Of a stretch of 64,000 nt of DNA, positions 34,663-45,733 are shown in pieces. The translations under genes and the position numbers were made by a program. The notes under the pieces were generated by a model. The model worked only from the letters and a program-made list of their open reading frames with translations. It was not told the DNA's origin and searched no databases. This stretch comes from Physcomitrium patens (lineage: Eukaryota; Streptophyta; Bryopsida; Funariales; Funariaceae), in assembly GCF_000002425.4 (NCBI RefSeq), contig NC_037275.1, positions 8,189,777 to 8,253,776 of the forward strand, in the 5' to 3' direction. Each line of letters starts with the position of its first letter. Within the stretch, counting starts at the first letter, position 1.

Positions 34663-35640
34663 ATGGGAGGAGCTTCAAGTAGAGCTTCTAGTAGAATTTC
34701 TTCTAAAGAACAAGGTATATACATGGATCCAACTATTGTAAGTATTTTTCAATTTTTTTCATTATTTAGATAAGAATAGCAAAGCAAAAATCATAAGGAA
34801 GCTTTGAAAACCAAAGCATTACAAGCAATGGTCAATAAAATTGATCAATTTAATAGAAGAGATATTTCAAAGTACTTAAGATATTATGTATGAGAAATGG
34901 AATTAAATCGAATTTTTGATAAGAAGATGATTGAACTATTTGGACTTATCATTATATCAAAGATAAGAGAATATGTTACATTAATTATGAAGCATTATAA
35001 AAATTCATGAGAGAACTTTTTGCATGCATTAAAAGATAAGTATTTCTTAAATATTTTAAAAATATATAGAGCGGCCTAACAAGAATTTATAAGCAATAGA
35101 AGTATTGAAGGAATTTAAATGAAAATATTCTCAATTATCAAAAGTCGAAAAATTAACATTAGAATCAAACAAGATTGAGTTCTTTCTTCAAGCTGCCAAT
35201 GCAAAATTATAAAAAAAAATAGAATTTCTACTTGAAGACAAAGAAGAAGATGAAGGATTGACAACAAAGTGAAAAAATGTTAAAGATGTCATGGGTTTGT
35301 TTGAAAAAAGAAAGAAGAAGAAAGACAAGATTAATATTTTAAGAGTAGTACAAATGCCTACAACTCAAGTACATACAATACAATCAACAATCCCTACTAT
35401 TTAATTTCTAGCATTTACATCTAAGAAAGAAGATATGGAAGTTGAAGAAATTATACATGGTATGTAGAAACTTCAAATTAAATTAGCAAGTCTTGAAGAA
35501 AAGACTTCTACAACTAATTTGAAAGCTATTTCTAAACAAAGATATGTACAAAGATGCATTTGGTGTAATGATGTTTTATATACTAGGAAGGATTGCAATT
35601 AAATTGATAATATGGTACAAAAAGGAGTTATTTTTAGAAA
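34663..35640 (+). pseudogene. Element 3 gag relic
   Basis: MGGASSRASSRISSKEQGIY, then KALQAMVNKIDQFNRRDISK, LRYYV, stop, EMELNRI and pieces of a gag core, ending with a broken zinc knuckle RCIWCNDVLYTRKDCN near 35550. Numerous stops. Type: gypsy gag. Confidence 0.75.
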
Positions 35641-36474
35641 GATAGAAAGATGATATTAAAAGATACAAAAAACCTTCTTCAAACTAATTTTGATAAAAGA
35701 AGTATAAGAACATTGATTCAAGATTATTTAGTAGCACATAGAATAGCAACATGAGAAAGTGCAAGTTACGGTACTAGTGTAGATGATGACTTTGATGGAA
35801 GTGTAGAGACAAGTGGATTTTGGACTTTAGCCATTTTTACAATGGAAAAAGAAAAGATGCCTTAAAAAGTATTATTAAGAATTACAGCTATAATACAAGG
35901 TGTGATAGGTTAAGAAGATCTTGTAGAAGTTCTTTTGATTCATACATATATTGCTAAGTGCCAATATGAAGCCTTAATAAAAGAAAAGTAAAGAAGAAAT
36001 TTTGATGATATAAGAAAAAAAAATTCTTCTAAGAAGCAAACCTAAGGAGACAAAGTTCATGAAGAAAATTCATAAGAATTATCCACAAAGGATACTTCAA
36101 TAATATTAGAAAAAAAAAATTAAAGATAAATCAATAGCTTATAAATTACTCTCTCACATTGAAGCAATAACTGATTTGAAAAGAATGTTGGAAGAACAAG
36201 TATTAAATGCTAAGGTGGAATTCACATTGAAAGAGATTTTAGAAATTATAAAAAAATAATTTCATGATGTTATTATTGGTAATATTAAAAGAAAGAAATA
36301 ATTAATGGATGAAGCTAGAATGAATCATGCTATTGATATAAAAATATATAAGGATGAAAAAGATGTTGATAATAATCACAAGAAATCAACAAATGAAAGA
36401 AATGGTTAGATCAATGAATACATTTTGAAGATTATAAAAAAAAAAAATTGAAAGATTCAAGCCATTATATTCAA

Positions 36475-36765
36475 AAGCATTGGACAAGGGCAACTACAAA
36501 GATATTGGTGAACATGGAAGATATAGAAGAATCAATTGTTGCTTTAGTTGACCGTGGTTTTGAAAAAAATCTTATATCTAAAGATCTTTAGAAGAAGTGG
36601 AGATGGCCAATTGATATGGAGCATAGATGGATAATACGAGTAGCTAATAATATACAAGGTGAATTATATGGAACTTGTCTAAATATTAAAATCCAAATTA
36701 GAGATGTTGCAATAGGACAACATTTTTTATTTAAGATGCAACATTATATCCAATGATTTTAGGAC
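36475..36765 (+). pseudogene. Element 3 protease relic
   Basis: VNMEDIEESIVALVDRGFEK, then NLISKDL, stop, KKWRWPID. The A-L-V-D-R-G block stands where gypsy proteases have L-I-D-x-G-S, so the aspartate remains but the core is altered. Between 35640 and 36475 only broken gag/spacer sequence is seen. Confidence 0.65.
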
Positions 36766-37066
36766 AATCTTATATTATGGCAACACAGATTGAAACAAAA
36801 GTTTTTAATGGTAGTTCAGCTTATGCATAGATACATAGTAAAGATGGAAAGAAAGTGGTATAATTTCTAATTATACCTTCTAATCATAAAAAAAATCGAC
36901 ATAGATTAAGGGAGAAGCTATTGCCAAGAATTATTAAAGGATTTAAGGATTTTGGAGACATATCACTATAATGTAAGATTATGGAGGTACAAAAGGAGAC
37001 ATACTCTTGTAAGATGTAAGTGCCTTTGATACAAGTTTTATTAGCATTTTTGAAAATAGAAGTATT

Positions 37067-38960
37067 ATGTATAAAAAAATTAAAGTTTTTTTTAAAAAAA
37101 AGAAGAAAAAAAAAAGAATATATAATATTAAAAAAAAATTATGTAGATTAGAAACATTACAAGATGATGAGAGGATTTTAGGTATTTATGAAAAAAATGG
37201 ATTGGAAGATTTTTTGGAATCAATTATATTTATTAGATTAGGAGATGATGATAAGACTATGGAAATTTATTTGAAAAAGGTTTATATTAGACTTAAATAT
37301 TTTGAAGCACCAAAAGTAATTTTTGAGACAAAATATAAAATAATAGATAAGAAGGTAAAACTTATTGTCGATCCTTTACTAAAAGATTTTATAGTACAAA
37401 TAGGACAAGCATCAAAAGGAGGAAGTTTAAGAGATTCAAAGAATATTCGACATTAATTTACCAAAGATAATTTTGAAGAATTGAAGATTGGATGTGATAG
37501 TTCTTTATTACCAATAAAAATTGAATATTTTAAAAGAATGCTTGTAAAACAAGATAAATCATTTGCCTTTGGACCTCATGAAATAGGATGTGTATATCTT
37601 AATATTGTTATTTCTATGATTATCTTCACTATACCACATGTGCCTTGGAACTTAAGGCCAATTTCTAAGCTAAGAACACATTTACCTAAATTAATAGAGT
37701 TATTAAAAGAAAAGATTTAAATGAAGATTTTGGAATCTTTTTTTGTTTCATATTCTAATCATTGGTTTATAATATCTAAAAAAAATTGATCATTACATTT
37801 TATCCAAGATATATAGCTAATGAATGTAGTAACAATTAGAAATACAAGTATAAGATCTTTAGAATGTGAGTTTGTAGAAGCATTTGGAGAAAAGGTGATT
37901 TAATCAATGGATGATTTATAATTGGGCTATGATCAATTTCAACTTGTACATAGAAGTAGAAATTTGACAACAATGAAAACATCACTTAAACTACTCAAAA
38001 TATGTACTCTTCTATAAGGTACCACTAATTCATTGCATATATAATCAATGAGATGAATAAGGTATTGAAAGACTTCATTCTTGAAAAAATTATGCCCTTT
38101 TTAGATGATGTTTTTATGAAAGGATGAAAAGAAAGAGAAAAAGATGAGACTTTAGATGAGAGGAGGTGTTGCAAGTATGTTGTTGATTATATATAAGTTT
38201 GTGAAAGGATTTTAACTCGATTTGAAGAAGTTCATCTTACACTTTTATGAGCAAAACCTATATTTGGAGTACAAAAAATTATTATTGTTGGACATTTGTA
38301 TGGATTTTATGGGAAGAAATTGGATCCAAGTAAAGTTGATGCAATTAGAAGGATGAAGGATATATATGATTCATTAATAGAAGTACGTAGGTTTTTAGAG
38401 GCTTGAGTGTTTTATCATATATGGATTCTTCATTATTCTCATATATCAAATCTATTGTATGAATTATTATATAAAGGTTGTCAATTTAAAAAAAAAACAT
38501 ACTAAAGTAATTCAAAAGCTAAAGGTGTTATTGTTGACACCTTCAATTTTAAGAAAAATTGATTATGAATATAATAGGCAAATAGTACTTATTGTAGATA
38601 CTAGTCCTATTGCTATTGACTGGACTATGGATTAAGATGATTCAAGTAGGAACAGATTTGCAATTTGATTTGGAACTAAAGTTTTAAGTACTTGTCAATG
38701 TAAATATTCTCAAGTCAAAAGAAAACTATAAGGAGTTTTTTTAGCTATGAAAGTTGAAAAAGATTATTTGATTGAAGCAATAGTAGTAATTAAAACTCAT
38801 TGCTTGCCATTGCTTGGAATGTTTACTAATTGTTCAATATGAAATATTGTAATATTAAGATGGATTGCTTATATCAAATCATTAAATCCAAAATTTAGGT
38901 ATATTGCTAGAAAGGACAATTTGGAGGTAGACATGTTGTCTTGAGCAAGATATAAAAGAA
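37067..38960 (+). pseudogene. Element 3 reverse transcriptase and RNase H relic
   Basis: Frames at 37067-37456 and 37481-37720 hold the linker and the start of RT. KIIIVGHLYGFYGKKLDPSK and YDSLIEVRRFLEA near 38270-38400 are the RT end (G-H-x-x-x-x-x-G, then E-V-R-x-F-L). RNase H follows: YNRQIVLIVDTSPIAI, then KYSQVKRKL, TNCS and LRWIAYIKSLNPKFRYIARK near 38560-38940. All in broken frames. Confidence 0.75.
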
Positions 38961-38999
38961 AAGACAAGATAATTGAAGACATTGATGATGTTGAATCAA

Positions 39000-39936
39000 A
39001 ATTCTATTTGCTACCAAATCTTAAGAAAGAAGATAAGTTATTTTTTGAAGAGCTTTATGAAGAAAATTTATTGAATATTCGTCATTATTTGAATACTTTG
39101 ACTAAAGAAAAAAATTAGTCTGCAAAAAAATTTAAACAAATAAAAAAAAAGGCACATGGATTTTTGCTTTAAGAAGGATTTTTATGGAAGAGATCAAAAA
39201 AAGCGATTGGAATGTTGCAATGAATAGTAGGCAAAAAAAAAAATAATAAAAATTATTTAAGAAATTTTATGATAATTTATGGGCATGGCATAGGAAAATT
39301 TGGACTACTTTTGTTAAATTTAAAGAATAATATTGGTCAAAAAATATGTATCAAGATGTACTTTTATTTTTAGAATTGTATGAAACTTGTTAAACATATT
39401 CTAATATATAACACCAAGATGGTCTCTACCTTATATATTTTTTAATTATTTATTTTAAATAGATTATTGATTTGATTATTATATCAATAAGATTATAGCA
39501 AATGAGATATTTGGTCTTGGTTTGTGAAGATTTATCAAACCAAGTAGAAGGTAGAATATTAAGAATAAAGTCTATACATAGAATTTGTAGATTTTTGCTT
39601 GAAGATGTTATTTGCTGCTGTAGATGAGTAGGAAAAATTATTAAAATTTGTAGAAAATTAAATGCACAAGAAGCTTGTGAATTCTTTGAAAGATGTGGAA
39701 TTAAGTTATCATTGATTACTACTTATAATCTTGAAGAAAATGCAAAAAAAATAAACATGATCATCCACCAATTGTGAAAGCATTACTTAAAGCTTATAAT
39801 GGGAAGGTTAGAGAATGGCCATGACTTTTGCCATTTGCATTGTGGACTCACATAACAACTCATAGTTCAATAATGAGATATATACCTATTGAGCCCATGA
39901 GAGGTTAAAAACCTATTATGCCAAATGAAGAGAAGG
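39000..39936 (+). pseudogene. Element 3 integrase relic, first part
   Basis: Pieces of the integrase core and the conserved stretch around ALLKAYNGKVREWP, then LLPFALWTHITTHSSIMRYI, ending at the element 2 target site (GAAGG at 39932-39936). The reading resumes at 46256. Confidence 0.72.
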
Positions 39937-40460
39937 TGTCAAGGACAAGAACTCGATGAAAGCTAAAGAGTAAGTGAGACTTTTCTCAAAAAGAAATAGG
40001 ACAAAATATGTATATTAAGAAAGAAACTGGAATGGCTATTGCCAAAATACAAGAAAACTAGAGACCCTTGAAACTAGACTAGAAGCAAGAAAGGAGTTGA
40101 CAAGAGTGAAGAGGGCTTCACTCTTGCCTCTATATATACTATCTAACTAGAAGCCACGTGGCGATGTTCTATAAGACCTCCAATATATGTTGACTTTCTA
40201 GGCCACATGCCTTTGCTTGCAAGGCAAGTTTTCTATGGATGGACCACATAGTTAGCTTGTTCTTTAAGCTTCTAACATGCGTGGCACATGGCTAACTTGT
40301 TGACCAAGTTTCTAACCTAAAAGTCAACTATAGACTCCTATAAAGTCAAAGCAGCGTCTATGAAGCTTCTAAGAAGCTTCTCTAGAAGATATTACACAAT
40401 TAACCTACTTTTACATACTTTTATCTATTCATATAGGTAATTATATGTATGTCCGTGACA
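39937..40460 (-). repeat. 3' LTR of element 2
   Basis: On the minus strand starts TGTCACGGAC at 40460 and ends CTTGACA at 39937. It keeps 'gttgac' near 40180 where the 5' LTR has lost two bases. Confidence 0.97.
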
Positions 40461-40474
40461 TTACCCCCCCTTCT
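40461..40474 (-). promoter_or_regulatory. Polypurine tract of element 2
   Basis: AGAAGGGGGGGTAA on the minus strand, immediately before the 3' LTR. Confidence 0.92.
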
Positions 40475-40501
40475 AGGGACGAGTTCCACGAGGAGCCGTG
40501 A

Positions 40502-40924
40502 TTATATATTGAGAAAATCTAATATGCGGCAAATTGTATTTGCTACATACTCTGATCTTCGTTCTCTTCGAAGATAGTTGATGGGTCCTCTTAGCCATCG
40601 ATAGTGTCCCATTCCAGGGCGAGAAGACCACCCTGTTATTTGATCATTGTTGAGGCCTTCATAACTTCCTTCAAATAATACATTTGAAACACCATCAGGA
40701 GTCATTCCTATCTCCAATAATATCACCAAACATCGAGAATCTCTTCCAAGGTCGTGATACCAAACGCGTTGTATCTCACCATCTATTCGAAGAAGAACAT
40801 GTCGTTCTTGAGGGTCTTCATCTCGGTTGCGTCGTCTTGAAGGTTGTGACAATCGCAATGTCTCATCCGGTAAGTCAGCAAACGAAGGTTCTTGAGTTGA
40901 ATCCGCTGGTTGTTGGCTCTCCAT
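40502..40924 (-). CDS. Element 2 third ORF, conserved accessory protein of unknown function
   Basis: 140 residues from an ATG at 40924, starting about 95 bp after the pol stop and ending 41 bp before the 3' LTR. It begins MESQQPADSTQEPS, has a basic-acidic patch SRRRNRDED, a hydrophobic strand-like segment SRCLVILLEIG, and ends GHYRWLRGPINYLRRERR followed by a hydrophobic helix-like tail. The same order of motifs is found at the same place in element 1. No signal peptide, transmembrane segment, zinc finger or protease motif is seen. Gypsy elements normally encode only gag and pol, so this is an extra gene; it may need a spliced or internal RNA for expression. I do not recognise the family. 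Confidence 0.8.
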   Translation of the reverse strand: MESQQPADSTQEPSFADLPDETLRLSQPSRRRNRDEDPQERHVLLRIDGEIQRVWYHDLGRDSRCLVILLEIGMTPDGVSNVLFEGSYEGLNNDQITGWSSRPGMGHYRWLRGPINYLRRERRSEYVANTICRILDFLNI

Positions 40925-41019
40925 CTAATTAGCGTCACAAAATGCAAAGAAGTTACAAACAAGGATAGGAAATTGAATGTTATCTTGCCTCAATCTTGTC
41001 TCTTTTATAAGAGAGGTTT

Positions 41020-44000
41020 TCATCTTGGTTTTGATGGATGTCGTTGATGAAAAACTTTGACTTTAGCTGATGCATTTCCTAGATTCCTGGATGGCTCCCA
41101 TGTGCGCTCACTAATATCATATCCGCGCCAATGAACAAGATATTCCAGCTTATTTCGGCGCCGCCTTGAGTCTAATATCTCTTCCACCTCAAATTCTTCA
41201 TTATTATCTACTTCTATAGGAGGCGGTGGCATTTGTCTTCTTCCTTGTATATCCACTGTCTTATATGGTTCAAGAAGAGACACGTGGAATACAGGATGGA
41301 TCTTCATTGACTCCGGTAGATGTAACCGATATGCAACTGGGTTGATTTGTTTAGAAACAGAAAAGGGGCCAAGCCTACGATAGTCCAATTTGTCACAAGG
41401 TCGAGTGGTCTTGATATTGCGACGAAGTAGCCATACCTTATCACCCACGTTGAGTTGTGGTTGCTCTTTACGATATACATCTGCATTTATCTTTTGTCGT
41501 TCTTGAGCTTTCTTCAACTGCGCCTTCATTATTGCATGTAACTCTGACAACCGATTTGCCATATCTTCTGCTGCAGGATTATCAACTTTTGAAAAATCAA
41601 AAGTATCAAGTCGTGGATGATAGCCATAATTGGCAAAGAAAGGTGTTTGTTGCGTGGAGGAATGTACCGTATTATTATAAGCAAACTCTGCCAATGGCAG
41701 AAGGTTTGTCCAATCATCTTGTTGGTAGTTGATGGTACACCTTAAATACTGTTCCAAGACTTGGTTTACGCGCTCTGTTTGTCCATCAGTTTGAGGATGG
41801 AAAGCTGAAGATAGCTTTATGTCCACTTTTAAAATCTTGAAAAGAGTCCTCCAAAATCTCGACACAAATTGAGTTCCCCTATCCGATATGATATCTTTAG
41901 GCAATCCATGATAGCGATAGATATTATCAATGAAAAGCTTAGCTGTTTCTTCACCTGTGATAGATTTTGTACATGGCATAAAATGTGCCATCTTGGTGAA
42001 ACGATCTACTATCACAAATATAGAATCATAAGATCTTGAGTTTGGAAGATCTGTGATGAAATCCATAGAAACAGAAGACCATGGTTGTTCTGGTATAGGT
42101 AATGGCTGAAGAAGTCCGTAAGGTCGATGTCGAGGAATTTTTGATCTTGAACAAATATCACATGATTGTACAAAGTCTTTGACTGACTTCCACATTTGTG
42201 GCCACCAAAAATCTCTTGATATGAGTTCCAAAGTCTTATTATATCCAAAGTGCCCTGCTGCTGGAAAGTCATGACGTGCTTGAAGAACACGCAAACGTGC
42301 TTTTCCTTCTGGAACATATAGGCGTCCTTCAAAATATAATAGATTATTCTTGAACTCGAACTTAGAAGAATCATGAGACTTGGAAGAATTATTCTCGATA
42401 TCATGAACAAGAGGGTCTGAGGACATACTGGACTGGATTTGCTTGAGAAAAGTTGAATCAACAGTCAGTGTTGATTTCACTGCTCGGAGATGAAATTGCT
42501 CCGGTTTCAAGAGGACCGTTTTTTGTTGCTCAAAAGCTGCATCTCCTTCTTTTGGTGCAAAATAAGAACGTCTAGACAGGGCATCGGACAAACCTTGTTG
42601 TTTTCCTGGCCGATAAGTGATAATGAAGTCGAATCTTGACAAAGACATACTCCAACGAGCTTGACGACGATTCAACACGCGTGCTGACATGAAATACTCG
42701 AGGTTCTTGTGATCTGTATACACAATGACTGGACTAGAAGCACCTTCTAGATAATGACGCCATTCTTGAAAAGAATCCACGATCGCAAGAAGTTCTTTAT
42801 CGTGGATTTCATAATTGATCTCGGCTGCTGAGAATTTTCTTGAATGAAAAGCTATCGGATGAAGTTTGTCATCTGTTCCCATTTGTGATAAAACTGCACC
42901 CAAGGCAAAATCCGATGCGTCTGTTTCCATAAAAAATGCCTTGGAAAAATCAACACGATATAAGACTGGTGCAGAGACAAACGATGTCTTCAAGGCTTCA
43001 AATGCTGCTTCCGCTTCTTGATTCCATTGGAATTTATCTTTACTAGTCAAGCGTGTAAGTGGAGCTGCAACTCGTGAGAAGTCTTTGATGAAGATCCGAT
43101 AGTAATTGGCAAATCCCAAGAAACATTGGACATCTCTTACAGTCTTTGGAATCTTCCAATCTATGATTGTTTGGACTTTCTTAGAATCCATCATAAGACC
43201 ATCATTTGAAATGATGTATCCTAAAAAGTCAACTTGAGTAGTGTGAAATACACACTTTTCCATCTTGGCATACAATCCTGCATCTCTGAGTTTTTGTAAT
43301 ACTTGACGAACATGTATTTCATGTTCTTCAACATTCTTAGAATAAATCAGGATATCGTCTAGGTAGCAGACGACAAAATTGTCTAAGAATTCACGAAATA
43401 CATCATTCATGAGATGTTGAAAAGCAGCTGGTGCATTCGTGAGTCCAAAAGGCATGACATTATATTCAAAATGCCCGTACCTGGTTCGAAACGCAGTCTT
43501 CCATTCATCTCCTTCTTTGATCCGTACTAGATTATATGCTCCTCTTAGATCTATTTTTGTATAGATCTTAGCTTGATTTAACTGGTCAAGGAGTCCTGAT
43601 ATCAAAGGTAATGGATACCTGTTCTTGATTGTGATCTTGTTGAGTCCTCGATAGTCAACACACATTCGTAAAGATCCATCTTTTTTCTTTACGAATAAAA
43701 TTGGAGCTCCTGCTGGAGATTTTGAATGGCGTATGAAATTCTTCGTTAAATTCTCGTTAATATATGTCTTGAGTTCAGCCAACTCATCTTGCGATAAACT
43801 GTAAATTGGTCCAAATGGTGGCTGAGTTCCTTCCTTGAGATCGATTGAACAATCGTATGGGCGATGCTCAGGAAGAATATCTGCATTTTTTTTCTCAAAA
43901 ACGTCTTGATAATCCTGATATTGACTTGGAATGCCACTTGAAGTCTTTACGCTTTCAGAAATAGGTGCAGCATAAATAGCAAAAGTTGATCCTTCTTTTG

Positions 44001-44508
44001 CTGCGTGTATAAATGCTTTTGCACCTATAGGTGCGAGTTTTACTATACTAGACTCATGGTTTTTTACTTGGTTAATAGAACTGTTACTAATGCTCTGAGG
44101 AAAATCAAGTTTACGAGAAATCCAATCTATTCGAGGATTATACTTTTCTAACCATGATAAGCCTAAAATTACTGGATTAGAGGGAGATCTAATTATATTA
44201 AAAATTACGCAACTACTATGACCATTTATTACTACATCTACAGGAAGTGTTTCGTGAGTTACATCTCCAGAAGACAACGGACGACCATCTATGACTTCTA
44301 CGTGTACAGGTTTAGTTTTTTGTATTAATGATATTCTATGACATCTAGCAAATTCTTCATCTAAAAAACAAGATGAGGCTCCTGAATCTATCAAGGCAGA
44401 GGCTTTGTAATTATTAGGTCCTAAACGCACATCTATTATAAAACAAGGAGATGGTTCTGAGGAGAGGATAGGACCTTTATTAGAAGTTGTACAAGATTCC
44501 AGCCGCAC
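41020..44508 (-). CDS. Element 2 pol polyprotein
   Basis: About 1162 codons without stop. Domains in order: protease with DSGA at residue 41; reverse transcriptase with KKKDGSLRMCVDYRGLNK near 275 and catalytic YLDD at 382-385; RNase H with TDASDFALGAV near 530; integrase with the HHCC finger (ARHDFPAAGH, then CDICSRSK) near 735-780, core aspartates at D-F-I-T-D and D-R-G-T-Q-F and glutamate at Q-T-E-R; a GPF-type block near 1075; and a chromodomain (FEVEEILDSRR, LEYLVHWRGYDISERTWEP) at the C-terminus. It copies element RNA to DNA and inserts it; the chromodomain likely guides insertion to chromatin with methylated histone H3, as in other chromoviruses. The frame is -1 relative to gag and has GTG where an ATG might be expected, so translation depends on recoding. 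Confidence 0.97.
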   Translation of the reverse strand: MRLESCTTSNKGPILSSEPSPCFIIDVRLGPNNYKASALIDSGASSCFLDEEFARCHRISLIQKTKPVHVEVIDGRPLSSGDVTHETLPVDVVINGHSSCVIFNIIRSPSNPVILGLSWLEKYNPRIDWISRKLDFPQSISNSSINQVKNHESSIVKLAPIGAKAFIHAAKEGSTFAIYAAPISESVKTSSGIPSQYQDYQDVFEKKNADILPEHRPYDCSIDLKEGTQPPFGPIYSLSQDELAELKTYINENLTKNFIRHSKSPAGAPILFVKKKDGSLRMCVDYRGLNKITIKNRYPLPLISGLLDQLNQAKIYTKIDLRGAYNLVRIKEGDEWKTAFRTRYGHFEYNVMPFGLTNAPAAFQHLMNDVFREFLDNFVVCYLDDILIYSKNVEEHEIHVRQVLQKLRDAGLYAKMEKCVFHTTQVDFLGYIISNDGLMMDSKKVQTIIDWKIPKTVRDVQCFLGFANYYRIFIKDFSRVAAPLTRLTSKDKFQWNQEAEAAFEALKTSFVSAPVLYRVDFSKAFFMETDASDFALGAVLSQMGTDDKLHPIAFHSRKFSAAEINYEIHDKELLAIVDSFQEWRHYLEGASSPVIVYTDHKNLEYFMSARVLNRRQARWSMSLSRFDFIITYRPGKQQGLSDALSRRSYFAPKEGDAAFEQQKTVLLKPEQFHLRAVKSTLTVDSTFLKQIQSSMSSDPLVHDIENNSSKSHDSSKFEFKNNLLYFEGRLYVPEGKARLRVLQARHDFPAAGHFGYNKTLELISRDFWWPQMWKSVKDFVQSCDICSRSKIPRHRPYGLLQPLPIPEQPWSSVSMDFITDLPNSRSYDSIFVIVDRFTKMAHFMPCTKSITGEETAKLFIDNIYRYHGLPKDIISDRGTQFVSRFWRTLFKILKVDIKLSSAFHPQTDGQTERVNQVLEQYLRCTINYQQDDWTNLLPLAEFAYNNTVHSSTQQTPFFANYGYHPRLDTFDFSKVDNPAAEDMANRLSELHAIMKAQLKKAQERQKINADVYRKEQPQLNVGDKVWLLRRNIKTTRPCDKLDYRRLGPFSVSKQINPVAYRLHLPESMKIHPVFHVSLLEPYKTVDIQGRRQMPPPPIEVDNNEEFEVEEILDSRRRRNKLEYLVHWRGYDISERTWEPSRNLGNASAKVKVFHQRHPSKPR

Positions 44509-44513
44509 GGTCC

Positions 44514-45521
44514 CTATTGTAGCTGGACGTACTCGTTTTCCGACATACTGTCTTCTTTGACAGCCATACTCCTCATTTTGTAGTTACGTCGCTTCTTTGG
44601 ACAATGTTGAGCAGTGTGCTTAGGTTCTCCACAATATAAGCACAATCCTTCTTGTCGACGACGAGACTTTTCTTGCTCAGTAAGAGGTTTGAAACGTACC
44701 GCATCAATTTGCATATCCTCTACTTCTGAAGGTATGTGTTGAGGAGACGTCGGTGTTGCCATTGAATTGTAGTAACGTTGAGGCCCACTTGTGCGACTCT
44801 CGGATCGAAATTCAAAAAGTCGATTGTCGCACTTCACAGCAAAGTCAATTGCTTGACTCAATGTTTGAGGATCAGGTAAATTAAGCATCAATTTCTTTAC
44901 CTCATATTGTAATCCGTAGAGAAATTGACTCACAAGTGCGGCATCATCCCACTTGATATCAGTTGCAAGTTGTCGAAATTGCGAAGCATATAATGTTACT
45001 GATCGATTGCCTTGTCGCAAAATACGGATCTTGTTGGTTGCAACACGAATTGCATCATGTTCTCCAAACATGGATCGAAACTCCGCCAAAAAAGCCTCCA
45101 GATTATCCAATATTGGATCTCGTCGTTCAAGAAAAGATGAAAACCATGACAATGCTGAACCTGAAAGAAGTGTACCAATGAATCTTACTTGTGACCCTGG
45201 AGTTGGATAGCTCTGGGATTGAAGTTCAATCACTAGTTGGACCTGATTGATGAATCCTCGAAACTTGGATCTGGTACCATCAAACTTCTCGGGCAAGGCA
45301 ACTCTCGGTTCTCTAACACTCGAAGGGTGTTCCATTCTGGGAGAAGGGACATGGTTTGGTGCAGATGTTGAAGCAGCCCCAATCATCTCTATATCTTCAC
45401 TTCCTACCATTCTTGTTGCTCCTTGTGGTGGTAAATTGAGTTGATGCATCGCAAGCATTAACTCCCTCAATTGTTCTTGCATCTGTGCCATTGCACTCTT
45501 CATTTCAACAAGCTCTGCCAT
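44514..45521 (-). CDS. Element 2 gag
   Basis: 335 residues from ATG at 45521. N-terminal helix (MAELVEMKSAMAQMQEQL), a linker, the gag core (PEKFDGTRSKFRGFINQVQL, then WFSSFLERRD and FGEHDAIRVATNKIRILRQG) and one CCHC zinc knuckle CLYCGEPKHTAQHCP near residues 294-308. The TAG stop at 44514-44516 is followed within a few bases by the pol frame. Gag builds the particle and the knuckle binds element RNA. Aligned along its length with the interrupted gag of element 1. Confidence 0.95.
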   Translation of the reverse strand: MAELVEMKSAMAQMQEQLRELMLAMHQLNLPPQGATRMVGSEDIEMIGAASTSAPNHVPSPRMEHPSSVREPRVALPEKFDGTRSKFRGFINQVQLVIELQSQSYPTPGSQVRFIGTLLSGSALSWFSSFLERRDPILDNLEAFLAEFRSMFGEHDAIRVATNKIRILRQGNRSVTLYASQFRQLATDIKWDDAALVSQFLYGLQYEVKKLMLNLPDPQTLSQAIDFAVKCDNRLFEFRSESRTSGPQRYYNSMATPTSPQHIPSEVEDMQIDAVRFKPLTEQEKSRRRQEGLCLYCGEPKHTAQHCPKKRRNYKMRSMAVKEDSMSENEYVQLQ

Positions 45522-45603
45522 AGTAGCACTTAGAAAAGAGAAGATGTCTAATAACGCTCAAAACAAATAGAAGAGAGGAATTGATAACAAAGAAAATACT
45601 AAG

Positions 45604-45686
45604 AACAATATCAGTTTAAAAGAGGGTAATCCGCAACTTCTAATGCGCTTATGTCTTATCAAGAAAAAGGGGTAATCCACTCTTAA
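45604..45686 (-). promoter_or_regulatory. Conserved leader block of element 2
   Basis: The minus strand reads 'gagtggattacccct', then 'agaagttgcggattaccctc', the same order as the block that is duplicated in element 1. Non-coding conservation between two families suggests an RNA signal. Confidence 0.6.
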
Positions 45687-45720
45687 TCAAGAAAAGACAA
45701 AGCTCTGATATTGTAAGTGT

Positions 45721-45731
45721 ACTCTTGTCAA
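45721..45731 (-). promoter_or_regulatory. Self-priming primer binding site of element 2
   Basis: The minus strand reads TTGACAAGAGT two bases past the 5' LTR. It is the exact complement of ACTCTTGTCAA at the predicted RNA start (45904 down to 45894). Compared with element 1, three of 11 positions differ and each is matched by a compensating change in the partner. Confidence 0.85.
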
Positions 45732-45733
45732 TC

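Noticed and set aside
40502-40924. Third ORF as an envelope gene
   Set aside because: No signal peptide, transmembrane segment or cysteine pattern; only the position resembles env.
42012-42461. 149-codon frame overlapping element 2 pol
   Set aside because: Alternative frame on the same strand as the intact pol; shadow of the real gene.
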